A stretch of 64,000 nucleotides of DNA from Cavia porcellus (taxonomy: Eukaryota; Chordata; Mammalia; Rodentia; Caviidae). Positions 11,870 to 22,739 of this stretch are shown piece after piece. The first letter of the stretch is position 1, and each line of letters opens with the position of its first letter. The notes beneath the pieces were generated by a model that worked only from the letters and a program-made list of their open reading frames with translations, was not told the DNA's origin and did not search any database. Both the position numbers and the translations under genes were made by a program. The stretch covers positions 20,896,101 to 20,960,100 of the forward strand of contig NW_026947491.1 in the NCBI RefSeq assembly GCF_034190915.1. Reading direction: 5' to 3'.

Positions 11870-12979
11870 TGCAGGGATCAGGACCCACAGACCCTGCACC
11901 TCACAGCCCAGGGGTATGCAGTCCATCAGAGGGAGCCGAGGAGCACTCAGGGGGATCATGTTGCCCAGGAGTCAGCCCTTCCAGGTCCCAGCACAGGATC
12001 AGCTACACACAGACCATGGGGGGACTTTAGCTGCTGATATTCTGGGCCTTCACCCCCTATGACACAGTGTCCCCTATGGAAGTATAATAATAATGGGGCT
12101 GAGAGTTTTTCATTACATATTCTACATGGATGTTAGGCTAATAACATTTTATAACTATAAATGTGTTAATCACTTGCAAAATTGTTGAACTAATGTATGT
12201 ATTAACAACATCCCCAATCTGAAATTAAGAAGATCATTGTTAGTGAGTATATGCTATTAAAAACTGCAACAATCAGTGCAAAATCATTATAAATCAATTT
12301 TCTCAATGCCAAAGGGACACCAGCCATGTACAGCTCTCCCTGTTCATTCTTGAACAGCCTACTCCCTGACCCCATCAAGGGAGTACAGATCCATTTCTGC
12401 CTCTGAGGGTTTGCCATTTCTGCAAAATTTCTGTAAGATTCTTTTTTTTAAATTTTATTTAAAAGGAAAAAGAGAAAAACACAAAACAAAACAAAGCGGT
12501 GTAAGGGTACACGTAATACAAAACTACAAAAAAAAAAAAAAAAACAGTAAGAAATCACCTGTTAATAGATTACATATTATCATCTTAGAAATAGTTGCTC
12601 AAATCACAGTATCAAAGAATACAAAGTGGACATTCAAACAGTGAGACTGCAAACAGCTGTGTTCAATGATCCAAAAACATTAATATAGTCAGCTATTTAA
12701 CACCCCTAAACACACTTGCTGTTATATCCGTTAGAGCTCTTTTTCCCCCTCTCTTTTTTACAACAAAATTTACACATTTTGGATTTTATTACTCCTTAGT
12801 GCTTATTACTTTTGGGGGGGGGAGAATAAAGTCAAATATGGCAAAACAAAGCTGTCAGTCAAAACCAAGGATAGACATAGCACATGATGTAAAACAGAGT
12901 ACAAGATTCTTAAAATAGAGAGGTTTTTATCTAAATTCAGTGCTTAGTGAAATAATTTCAGTTGTTTACATTTTATGCC
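11870..12979. other. Unit boundary spacer with repeat-like AT-rich sequence
   Basis: No gene is visible. At 12,440-12,660 there is an A-rich stretch ('aaacaaaacaaag', poly-A at about 12,528) that loosely resembles 23,460-23,720, 36,500-36,660 and 54,150-54,340. It may be a dispersed repeat I cannot name. A G9 run lies near 12,814-12,822. Confidence 0.45.
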
Positions 12980-15900
12980 ACTTTCTAAGTTTGGGATACA
13001 AATTACAGGAAATACACAAACTATTTTGGAAGTGGAATTAATAGAGTCCTTGAAAGTGATGGTGAAAGTGATATCTTAGTTCGTCTACTAGTTTAGTATC
13101 TTTTCATATAAACACAATGAATTTCTCATATGATTTTATCATTGTGTATTTACATAGAATTTTCAAATTCTGAGTATACACAAAATATTCCAAGCTGAGA
13201 CTCATAAAAATTCGCCATGGTAAACATAACTTTCAAACTATCTAAAACTGTACCAATTGATGGAGGAGCATCAGGTAATTTATGTCTACACATGAAATAT
13301 TCTTCATCCATAAAGATGATAAAATTTATATCTTCATGATTACATTAACATTTCTTAAAACACATACTCATAGACATAAAAGAAATCCCTCCCATATGAT
13401 CCTAGAGACATAAAATATCCACCTTTTTCAAATCATTATATCCAGAAAATACTTTTACAATGTCCAGGTCTATGGGGTATGAATTACCAAGTCAAAACTG
13501 AGAAATATCACTTGCAGTAATGAATTTACAGATGGAGATAAATAAAATGAAGTGTTTTTATGATACTTTAAAATACAGATAGTTTAAAAATACACATAAG
13601 TATGTTCATGAGAGAGTCACAAATGATTTAATACTGAAAATCTCATTCAAATGAATACTTAAAATTTTATCTAACTGTACATGGGTAAAATTTCTGCAAA
13701 GTGTCATTGTAAAGCATAAAGCAAAAGCTCTAACACATGATACATTTCTGAGGCAAACAATCAGCTCAGAAACCAAATATAAAGTTGAAACTTACTGCCA
13801 AGTTTCAGTGATACACTAATATGGAAATCATGCATAGATGTGTAAGAATAATACAACGGGGAAAAATGTCCCCCACAAATTAGAATGTCCCCCACAAAGT
13901 AGAATTCATCTCTAATTACACAGATATGGAAACCAGAACACCATGGGAGGAATCAACTTAAAAGAAAGGAAACTTAGTAACTTGTTGACTTCCTAAGGTA
14001 GTCAAGCTATAAATGAAACATGTTTACTGAATGGAACACCAAGGTCACAAAAGGGAACCTGCTTATTTAGGGGCATCTTCCCTGTCATCCCCAAACTCTC
14101 CCTACTTTCTTCCTCTCTCGCTGAGTCCTCCTCTTTATTCTGCTCTTCACCAGAGAGACTGTGGGACCCAGTCCATCTGCTCCTGTCCACATTCCCTTGT
14201 GGTCATGATTAACACTTGGTAGAAACCATGCAGACACTCCCTCCAACAGCACGTGCATTGGGGAAACTGCTGTCTTTTTAAACTTATTCAAACTGTAAGA
14301 AGACTTAAATCAGTCATGTATGTTCAAGTACACTTTCTTTAAACAAATAGCGAGACAAACTATTTCACGAGCCATGAACGGCATCTGTCTGAATTTGTGA
14401 ACTCTCAACTATGTGCATCTGCAGATGCTGTTTTGGCCTGGTGCAAGGATCAACCCCATGCAGAGAGGATCCGGGATCCAGAGCTGTGTATCAAAGTGGG
14501 CAGTGGGTGAAAGTCTTCTCCTCATGGCACTACGGGGTCTACACTAGCACACCGAGGTCTGGTCATCCTCACTGACCATGGCTACACTTGTGCTGGTGAC
14601 ATTAGCCTGGGTTGGTGGGTACAACAGCAACAGCATCAGCAGCATCTTTTCTTTCCCATTAGAAAAGTAGATGGGCCATGTGTGTTTCCTGGGGAGGATC
14701 CTAACCATTGCATGTCTGAAGAGAGCTGTAGGACTCAGGCCCTGAATAGGACATACATGTATTAATACTTTGTCATTTTTTAATTTCGCCTTAGAATCAT
14801 TATGGAAGTATTACCTCAAAGAACATATTCTATAATTTCTTGTATCTATTGCCTATAGCCGATGGTCACAGAAAACTTGAGTAATTTGATGTAGTGCACA
14901 GATCTCTCAGATGCAAACTTGAAGTAATCAGTGCATGTCACTTTGAGGACACAGCTCTGAACAGAGTGCCTAGTACTTAACCTCCTGTTTATACCTGTTA
15001 CTCTGGAGGTAGAGGAAATTTAATAAACAATCCCTGTGCTGTAGAAATCTGAAAGAAAAACAATCAAGTTTACATGTAAGGTGGTAGAGCAGTATGTGAC
15101 CCATTGTTGTTCTGTTGAAGTGAAAACAGTGTAACCTTTTCCTATAGAAGTATTCACTCTGAACATACATCCTCCTGCATACTATGAATATTATTCTATT
15201 CTAGGCAGAACACTAATGGAAGCAGAGACGAATGAGCTAGAAAAACATTGCCCGAGTGATTCCGGGGAAAGCATTATAAGGACACAGGGCTCCACGTAAA
15301 ACACGGGAAAGGAGCAGAAATTGATGTCGCAGCAGCAGGTCTCACACAAGGAGTTGAGTCTGACCACAGAGGACCTGACCAGGTCAACACATTCCTAACT
15401 TTATACTTGAGAACAGGCCCTGGGGTTTTATCCCACTCACATCCCCACATTCATTCCCATGGACAACTGTCTGCCTAAATGGGGCACAAACACTAGTGCT
15501 TGCCACGATTTGTGTAAGCTCCTGCACCCTTTGGGTAGTTCCCCTAGAGAAATCACTAGAGATTTCCTATGGTGACACAGCACATATCCTAGTGGTGTAT
15601 GCAAAAAAGGACAGGGACTTAAGTGCCTCACTGACTATGTCTGTTGTGCTCTGAACTCGATATGGCAATGACATTGTAAATATTCTTCACGTTGTTCTGA
15701 AAGGAAACGTCAGAGACTTCCATGAAAATTTGCTGAAACAAGGCAAGATCTGATGACTTTGATGCATGAAACTTATTACTGAGTATCTTGTTCTCAAAAC
15801 TCTTAACTGTGATGAGAATTGTCCATCTTGAATGTAAGGAATTCATTAAAATGACCTCAGGTATCCATGCGTGGAGAATATCATTGTTAGGTTTGCCAAA

Positions 15901-17025
15901 AATTCTGTAAATATAAAATGTGGAGTAGAAATTTGGAGCCAATAAAGATAAGTCACTGTCATCGGGCACTCAATTTCTAAAAGAATGAAGTCACAAAACA
16001 AGAATGCTAATAAGTATGCATATTGCCAGAAAATGAAAGTCTTAGGAAAGAAAATCATAAGATCTAGTTTAAGATGAACTTGTAATAGAAATCAACTTTC
16101 ATAAAACAAAAGAAAGAAATGTATGTTTTATTCAGGCATGGTGTCACAACCATGTAATATTGATCCTCAGGAGGATAAAACAGGAAGACCACCACACATT
16201 TGAGCCCAGCCTTTGCCACCTAATGAATAGAAAGGAAATCTTGTAGCATGTACTTTACAGTGATTTTTTTAAAAACCAGCCAATAAAATGAATGCAGAAA
16301 CAATATGATTAGCAATTCTTCAGGTTTATGGTTTAGAGATCTTGTAATATGGATGGTGCACATGGTACATAATTGTTTAAAAATGGAAACTATGATGTGA
16401 TACATTTAGTGAATTTAGTAAGAATCTCTAGAGAAGAAGAGAAGCATCTTAATCTCTACAAGCAATGACGACTTAGTTGTTCCACAAGGTGGTTTGGAAA
16501 GAGAAACCTTAACACAGATGGCCTCCTTCTCTTCCCAGAGGATTAGGAACTTTTCTGTGAGGTAAGCACAGTGCTCACATCCCTATTTCCAGTTTCTGTT
16601 GGCTCTGCTATGGTGGGACTTGGATCACAGGATGTCTTAGAGCATGAGGAAGGTAGACCTCTCTTCACAAAAGAAATAACCGTCAAGCAAGCTCTCAACC
16701 AGCATGGGTGGAACCAAAGGAAAGAGTTGGGGGAGACACTGAGGGAGCTGTGATCAATTGGGTCCTGAAAACCAGCGCTAGAGCCTGGATGGAAAGAGAC
16801 TCAGATTGGAATACAGTAAGGCAGTAAGGTTAGGTGAAATCCATTTTTGGGATCAGGAAGATGGGATCATCATTGCCCTGCTTCTTACACGCCTCCAAAT
16901 TTATCTTCCCACTTATCACAGACTCAAACCCAGCTAGAATTCAGAATACGAGGTTTCTCTCAGTAGCAATAAAGAAGCAGACATAGCATGAGCTCAGTGT
17001 CCCCTTGATATAGGAAGTGTGCACC
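12980..17025. other. A unit 2, 5' spacer (no gene)
   Basis: From 'gggatacaaattacagg' onward this aligns with the window start, and so marks the beginning of the second A unit. No gene is visible. It includes the diverged B1-like SINE at about 16,131-16,240 at the same place as in unit 1. Confidence 0.75.
16131..16240 (+). repeat. Degenerate B1-like SINE in A unit 2
   Basis: It begins 'caggcatggtgtcacaacc', followed by 'aggaagaccacc' and 'tttgagcccagcc'. It corresponds to the copy at 3819 and shows the B1 boxes slightly better. Confidence 0.55.
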
Positions 17026-17029
17026 TCAT

Positions 17030-17037
17030 ATGCAAAT
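17030..17037 (+). promoter_or_regulatory. IGHV promoter octamer of the intact V
   Basis: An exact ATGCAAAT lies 99 bases before the leader ATG (17137). It is preceded by CTCAT, resembling the heptamer often seen next to the octamer in VH promoters. No clear TATA box is visible, which is common for V promoters. Confidence 0.93.
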
Positions 17038-17136
17038 ATCTGCTCTAACTTTAGATTCATAATGGGCTCGCAGTTTGTGGAACATACAGCTCTATTCACA
17101 GACAGGGCTGAGGATTCCTAGGAAGCAGTCTAAAAC

Positions 17137-17572
17137 ATGACACTGCTGGGTTTTCTCCTTTGCCTGATGTCAGCTCCTCATGGTGCGTGCCTTCAATTTC
17201 AGACATTGATCCATGGAAAGGTTACCAAAGCATGTGACTGAAAGGATGTTTTTTATTGTTTCCAGATGTCCTGTCCCAGGTGCAGCTGCAGGAGTCGGGA
17301 CCTGACCTGGTGAAGCCATATCAGGCTCTGTCCCTCACCTGTTCAGTCTCTGGCTACTCCATCACCAGCGGTTATAGTTGGAACTGGATCCGTCAGCCTC
17401 CAGGAAAGAGCCTGGAGTGGATGGGGTATATAAGTAGCAGTGGTGGCACTGGCTACAACCCATCCCTCCAGAGCCGCATCTCCATCTCCAGAGACACAGG
17501 CAAGAACCAGTTCTCCCTGCAGTTGAAATCCATCACCGCAGAAGACACAGCCACCTATTACTGTGCAAGAAA
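17137..17572 (+). CDS. Immunoglobulin heavy variable gene, clan II (IGHV3/36-60-like), apparently functional
   Basis: This encodes the variable domain of an immunoglobulin heavy chain, used after V(D)J joining in B cells. Exon 1 (17137-17182) is [15 protein letters not shown] with donor GTGCGT. The intron is 17183-17265 (acceptor TTTCCAG). Exon 2 has L-PART2 17266-17276, then the mature chain from 17277 ([12 protein letters not shown]). The leader is 19 residues and the V region 98 residues plus two bases. Landmarks: Cys in LTCSVSG, CDR1 [11 protein letters not shown]2 [18 protein letters not shown]2 ISSSGGT, FR3 [18 protein letters not shown], and Y-Y-C-A-R at the end. There are no stops or frame breaks. 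The one mild oddity is donor GTGCGT instead of GTGAGT. It is the only intact V in the window. Confidence 0.93.
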
Positions 17573-17611
17573 CACAGTGCTTTGATGCAAGTGTGAGCCC
17601 AGACATAAACC
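17573..17611 (+). other. 23-RSS of the intact V
   Basis: Heptamer CACAGTG (17573-17579), exactly 23 bases of spacer, nonamer ACATAAACC (17603-17611). The heptamer is perfect and the nonamer near consensus, so it should be RAG-competent for joining to a 12-RSS D segment. Confidence 0.95.
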
Positions 17612-19469
17612 TGCCTGCGGAGAAACTTAGGATCAGCAGGGGGCGTGCTGCACTCACTGACTTAGGAAACCACCTCAGCCCTGTAGTAACAGCCTGGAGT
17701 GTTTTTTCAGTATCCCAGGAACACAGATTCTATCGACCTTCTATGTCGCTGATCCTATAATGTTATGCTTTCATGGGACCAGGCCTTTATTAGATTCCCC
17801 ATCAAATTCATTGCTGTTTGCACAATGTATTTCCAGTGGAGCCCTTGTTCATAACACAAGTCATTACACTGTCTTAAGAGCTTTAGATGTAGAAATATTT
17901 AATCCTGAAAAATATTTCTCTATTGACTACAAGCCTGCCGTTCACCCATAGGACCTGTCATCCTGAAGGGCATGTTCCAGTTCTTCTCATGGAGACACTT
18001 TCACTCTCAATTTCTGGACATCACTGTATGTTGATCTGAGTGTTCACCTATTATTGGAGCTGTTCATTTCCACACCTTTGGTGATGTAGGGCGATGCCTT
18101 GGATAGCTGTAGTAGATTTCACTGTGGAGGGGCCTCTGTGGGTATCTCATCTGTAGAGACCAACACTCTGTCACACACCTTGCAGTCATTGGGCAGTGCC
18201 CCAGCCGTATTCATTAAGACCTATTGTTAGTAATAGTGAGTCTATGAAACTCTTATTGAATGTCTTAAATATTGTGTCTATTTTTATTGCAAAGTGATTT
18301 TGCTCTATTTACATTACTCTCCGTAACATTTGGACATTTCTGCAAGCTGCTGTGAGCATATATGGAAAGACTGCTGACCTGGGAATCTGATCATTGATTC
18401 ATGAAAAAATAACATGCCCACAGCAGTGTCAAGACTGGAGAGGAGCCCAGGGCCTACCCACAGAGGAATCTAGATTCCAGCTCACACTGTGCTCTCTTGT
18501 GTCCCTGAGGACAAGGCTGGGACAAACCTGGACTCTGGTTCCTGCCTGGTGTGCAATAATTGAAAGTGAGCTTTGTGACCACAGGATTTGGGGACATGGG
18601 AAAATGGCATTGAAAAGATTCCCTAAAATGCAGATTACAGTGGCCATATCTCTGCAGACTGGTATATACGCAGTCCTTTATTCACAGTTTCTAAATTTTG
18701 AACAGAATTCAGTATTATGGAAAAATAAGAGCAAGGCTTTTATAAATTATCCATCCTTTTATCATGCATCCATTGATCTATGTGTGTTTGTATCCATCAT
18801 CTTCATTCTGTCCATCTATCCTCTGTCATATTTGTATTCCCCCACCAACTCTATGTATTTGCCTTTCATTTATATATCTATTAAAATTTATTATTTATAC
18901 TCATCATTGTTGTTTGTTTTTATTTTTTGCTTCACAATTATCTGTCCTTCATGAATGTATCACCCAAAATTTAACTATTTTCTATCACTCTGACCATCCA
19001 CATCTTAACTATTTCATAGTCTTGTGCCTACCTATCATTGATGGATGTATTATCTGCTTATCTTAAGTACTTTGCTATCATAGGTGATATAAAAAACTGT
19101 TGATGTAATTGTAAATATTGACATACTTGATAAAATTTTCTAAAGAAGCTGAGAACAAAATGTAACACAAAAACCACTTATCGATGTTTTAATTCCTCAT
19201 CTAAATTAACTGAAAGCACTGCAGTGGAGGACACTACATTTTCCCAAAAAATTAAACTTTCACATAATGCAAAACTGTCGTACTTGCTACAACAGAGCAA
19301 AATGTGATGAGTACTCTGCAATCAGCAATTCTGCAACACAGTTAATGCAATGTTCATGCAATTTCAAACTAGAATCAGTACAAATGAGTTTTAAAGTTGG
19401 AGCAGGTGTGCAAATGAGAAATTGTCCATAGACTGACTATATTTTTTCCATAAAAACATGATGTCTACC
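17612..19469. other. A unit 2 spacer downstream of the intact V
   Basis: No gene is visible. It aligns with 5318-7175 and 34,553-36,400. A 186-codon open frame at 18394-18954 lies in AT-rich flank, is not kept in the paralogous units and resembles no protein I know. Confidence 0.7.
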
Positions 19470-19700
19470 TGCACATGCTTCAGGTGTTAGGACCTGGCCT
19501 AGTGAAGCCTTCATAGACCCTGCTCCTCACTGGGCCCTGTCTGTTCACTCTCTCACTGGTGACTCTTAGGATAGATCCATCAACACAGAGAGAAGGAGAC
19601 TGAGCAGAGGGATGGGATGATGAGTGCTGAGGTCCAGCTGATAACTCATCATTAATTCGCCAAGTTAATACCACCTCAGACAAGAAAGGGGGTGTTGTGG
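19470..19700 (+). pseudogene. IGHV clan II remnant, copy in A unit 2
   Basis: It corresponds to the remnant at 7176. 'ggacctggcctagtgaagcc' and 'tcatagaccctgctcctcac' match clan II FR1, with the same TAG in place of a Gln codon and the same 'cactgggccctgtctgt' distortion. This shared damage shows it was already dead before duplication. No signal sequence remains. Confidence 0.6.
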
Positions 19701-19962
19701 GAAAAAAAGGAAAGCAGTAGAGGAGCAGAGGGGCCTTGGATACACAGGGAACCAAGAAGTGTCAAAGGAAAAGTGCAGAGAACGAAGTTGGGGAGCTGGC
19801 TTCTGGTCTGCCTCTGAGAGTTCCCCTAATGCTAAAGCCTGGGGTTTAGCATTATGTGAACTGAACATACACCACACCAACATGTATCCATTCCAGGTTA
19901 TACAGAAGGTTTCCACACTCCAAACAGCAAACAATGTAGGGGATTTGTTGATGATCAATTAC

Positions 19963-20004
<42 letters not shown>

Positions 20005-20870
20005 TACATTACATATGCATTTATTCATCTTTCTCTGAAAATAAGTGCAGAAAAATTATGATTTTTTACACTGCAAAGAACACTGATTTTAAGAACTGAA
20101 GTGTTTAAGAATATCCAATCATCATGATTATCACCATCAATTCATCTGCTAATTTCTGTGGGGAATTATTGTCTCATGGAGGGCTAAATGTTTCAGTTTA
20201 GAAAGACACAACATACAAGAAGACACAGGAAAGACAGTTAGTAGAAAAGTACAAGGGAATTAATGGGTACCACTTCATTACCTATCTAGTCGATGCGGAT
20301 TATATCAATTTTTGACAAATTAAAAGGTGGATTATATCAATTTTTTACATATTAAATGCATTAAAATGTATCTCATTGATTCATAATTAAAATCAATATT
20401 TATTCCACATATAATTGTTCTGGAAAAATAAATCTGGGCATAAATCATAAATCAAGATACATCATACTGCGTAACACATATATGATGGAATCATGGTAGC
20501 CTAATTATTATCAGAAGTTTGAAGACAGAAAAATCATGTCACATTGTGGCATTTGAATAAAAAGTTTGGCAACATTACTGAGTATGACCTCTCTGTCCTA
20601 TAAGTTTTCAGGACCCACTCATCACCGTGGGAAGATTTCTAGACCCAAATCCATAAGATGCTCTTATAACACATGAGCTCACATCTCATAGGTCTATCAT
20701 ACTCCTTGCTCTGTATTCACATCTGAAAATCACAGAAATTGAGCAGAACCTCTAACCTCATACATCTATAACTGTGAGAAAACTAAGTGTTTTCACAACA
20801 AAAATACATAATGAGGAATCATATCCTGATTAACATAAAAATACTGCAAAATATCTCCCAGAACATCCTC
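19701..20870. other. Spacer between V remnant and clan III V, unit 2
   Basis: No gene is visible. It aligns with 7421-8480. It contains the CA microsatellite listed separately. Confidence 0.65.
19964..20002. repeat. (CA)n microsatellite
   Basis: About 19 CA units. The matching position of unit 5 (63,148-63,172) has about 12 units. Unit 1 (about 7,664-7,680) has only an interrupted 'acacatacacat'. Confidence 0.95.
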
Positions 20871-21027
20871 ATGTGCACTGGACCTTCCCTATCTGAGGCT
20901 TCCACAGTACAGGAGTATCTGTGGCAGGGGGCCCAGCCCAGCCTAGACCCTGCAGCTCTGCAGAGGAGCCCAGCCCTAGGTACCAGGTGTACCTGCTGCA
21001 GTACCAGGACTGAACACAGATGGTGCC

Positions 21028-21472
21028 ATGGAGTTTACAATGAGCTAGATTTTCCACTTTAGTGTTTTAAAAGATAATTCATGGAGAACAAGCAATACCG
21101 AAGGTGTGAGTGGAAATGATTAGGAGACACCTTTCAACGGGGTGACAGTTTCCTGAAAAAGATGTCTCTGTGTTTTCAGGTTTCCAGTGTGAGGAACAGC
21201 TGGTGCAGCCCAGAAGGTAAGGCTTGTTGCAACCTGGGACACCCCTGAGACTCTCATGTGTAGCCCCTGGATTCACCTGCAGTAATTACCTGATCATCTC
21301 ATTCCACCAGCTCCAGGCAAGTGGCTAGCATGGGTGTCAATTGGTGGTGGCACATAGTACACTAAATGGGTGAAGATGCTTCATCATCTCCAGAGGTAAC
21401 GCTGAGGACACTCTGCATCTGCAAATGAGCAGCCTGAAATGCTGGGACACAGTCATATGTTACCATGCAAAA
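21028..21472 (+). pseudogene. IGHV clan III pseudogene, unit 2 copy of 8637
   Basis: The leader M-E-F-T-M-S is followed by TAG at codon 7 (21046-21048). The donor is AT instead of GT ('aaagataatt'). The acceptor TTTTCAG (ends 21179) and L-PART2 follow. The V region begins E-E-Q-L-V-Q, then hits TAA within FR1. The first cysteine is kept ('tcatgtgtagcc'), and FR2 and FR3 have frame changes. The second cysteine reads CAT (ttaccatgcaaa). It pairs with the gene at 8637 but carries a different leader stop. Confidence 0.83.
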
Positions 21473-21511
21473 GATAGTGAAGGGACATCCATTTGAGCCC
21501 AGTAATAAAGA
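21473..21511 (+). other. Decayed RSS of the V at 21028
   Basis: Heptamer GATAGTG and nonamer TAATAAAGA keep the 23-base spacing, but the key first bases of the heptamer (CAC) are lost. It is almost certainly not cut by RAG. Confidence 0.6.
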
Positions 21512-21699
21512 TTTCTGCAGGACACACAGGACCAGTAGGTAGCTCTTGGGTCAGAGAGAGAATCAAGAGAAGATCTAGAAAAACATGAAAGACAGATTCC
21601 TGTCAGGATGTAGAACTTCTCCATATAATACTTATCACAGGATATTCCAATTTCATGTGCCTGTCCTTACTTCGGAAGACTGTCAGTTAGACATGGTCA

Positions 21700-21990
21700 T
21701 TTGTCTAGAATTTATCCTTCTTTACAAGGTGATTAGTAGTTCCTTATGTATAACTACTACACTTTCTTAATACATGCAAATGTTTATGGTATTCATGTTG
21801 CTTCTAGGATTTAGCTATTATGAATCACATTGCACACACATTGATATGCTTATGGTGCTGCAGTGTGATGGTATTAGCTGTTCTGTGAGGAAGCATAGAA
21901 TGGGAATAGCTGGACCATGTGGAATTTCTATCTTCAGTTCTTTGAAGAATATCCACACTGGTTTAAATTGTCCTAACTAGTTTCCATCTC
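21700..21990 (-). mobile_element. L1 LINE 3'-end fragment (antisense), unit 2 copy
   Basis: It corresponds to 9290-9605. 'gttgcttctaggatttagctattatgaatcaca' is the typical reverse complement of an L1 3' region. No coding capacity remains. Confidence 0.55.
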
Positions 21991-21999
21991 CAGGAACAA

Positions 22000-22492
22000 A
22001 GTAGCAAGATGTATAAGAAGTTAACCATGAAGCAGCCTGATGATGGTCATGAGCTGCCTGGTGATGGGATGCAGGAGGGAAGTAGGGAGGAGGGATTGCA
22101 GATCAGTATCAGGACACACTGAGGATGACATATGTGCTCCTTGCAATGGATGTGTGCTGCTGTGCAAGTGTCCAATTGTGTTAATACTTCTCAGGGCACA
22201 CTTTCCTTACAGGCAGTTTATGCCTTATATTTGGTGAAGCTTTTACACTTAAACAACAGATGAGAACAGAAGAAGAGTAAGAGAGATAACAACAGTCAAC
22301 AATGAGAGAGAGACCCTAACAGGCACCAACACGATCACCGTGAGGTTTCCTCTCAGCAAGCAACAGAATGCACCAAATTCTCACAAGTTCTCGCCACAAG
22401 GTGAAAAGCAGCTGTGTCGCTCTCTTTCCAGGACCAGGATCAAGAAGCTGTTCACAATCTAAGAGAAAATAGAACCAGAAAGTGCCTATAAA
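22000..22492. other. Flank shared with 9,640-10,130, ending at a breakpoint
   Basis: No gene is visible. It follows unit 1 closely up to 'ctataaac' near 22,490. It then jumps directly into the CDR1 of a clan III V. The promoter, leader, intron and FR1 are absent. Confidence 0.65.
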
Positions 22493-22493
22493 C

Positions 22494-22700
22494 AGTAGTT
22501 ACAGTATGCACTGGACCCACCAGGCTCCAGTAAAGGGGCTGGAGTGGCTCACAAACATTAGTCATTATGGTGGTAGCACATACTATGCAGACTCGGTGAA
22601 GGACCAATTCACCATCTCCAGAGACAATGGTAACAACAGGCTGTAGCTGCAGAAGAGCACCCTGAGACCCGAGGACACCACCCAGTGTTACTGGGCAAAA
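22494..22700 (+). pseudogene. IGHV clan III pseudogene lacking promoter, leader and FR1
   Basis: The sequence starts in CDR1 (S-S-Y-S-M-H-W), then a good FR2 (A-P-V-K-G-L-E-W), a CDR2 like [15 protein letters not shown] and F-T-I-S-R-D-N. A TAG stop occurs in FR3 (AGG CTG TAG CTG), and the second cysteine is TGG (TGT TAC TGG GCA). The 5' end is cut by a rearrangement at about 22,492. Confidence 0.85.
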
Positions 22701-22739
22701 TTCAGTGAGGGAACATCAGTGTGAATCCAGACACAAACT
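22701..22739 (+). other. RSS of the truncated V at 22494
   Basis: Heptamer TTCAGTG (two changes), 23-base spacer, nonamer ACACAAACT (22731-22739). Confidence 0.7.

Noticed and set aside
17343..17657. 104-codon antisense frame over the intact V
   Set aside because: It is a mirror of V coding sequence. Similar antisense frames occur over the dead V genes (e.g. 34,283-34,495, 58,136-58,411).
18394..18954. 186-codon open frame on the + strand
   Set aside because: It lies in AT-rich V 3' flank. The matching frame is not kept in the paralogous units and the sequence is low complexity.
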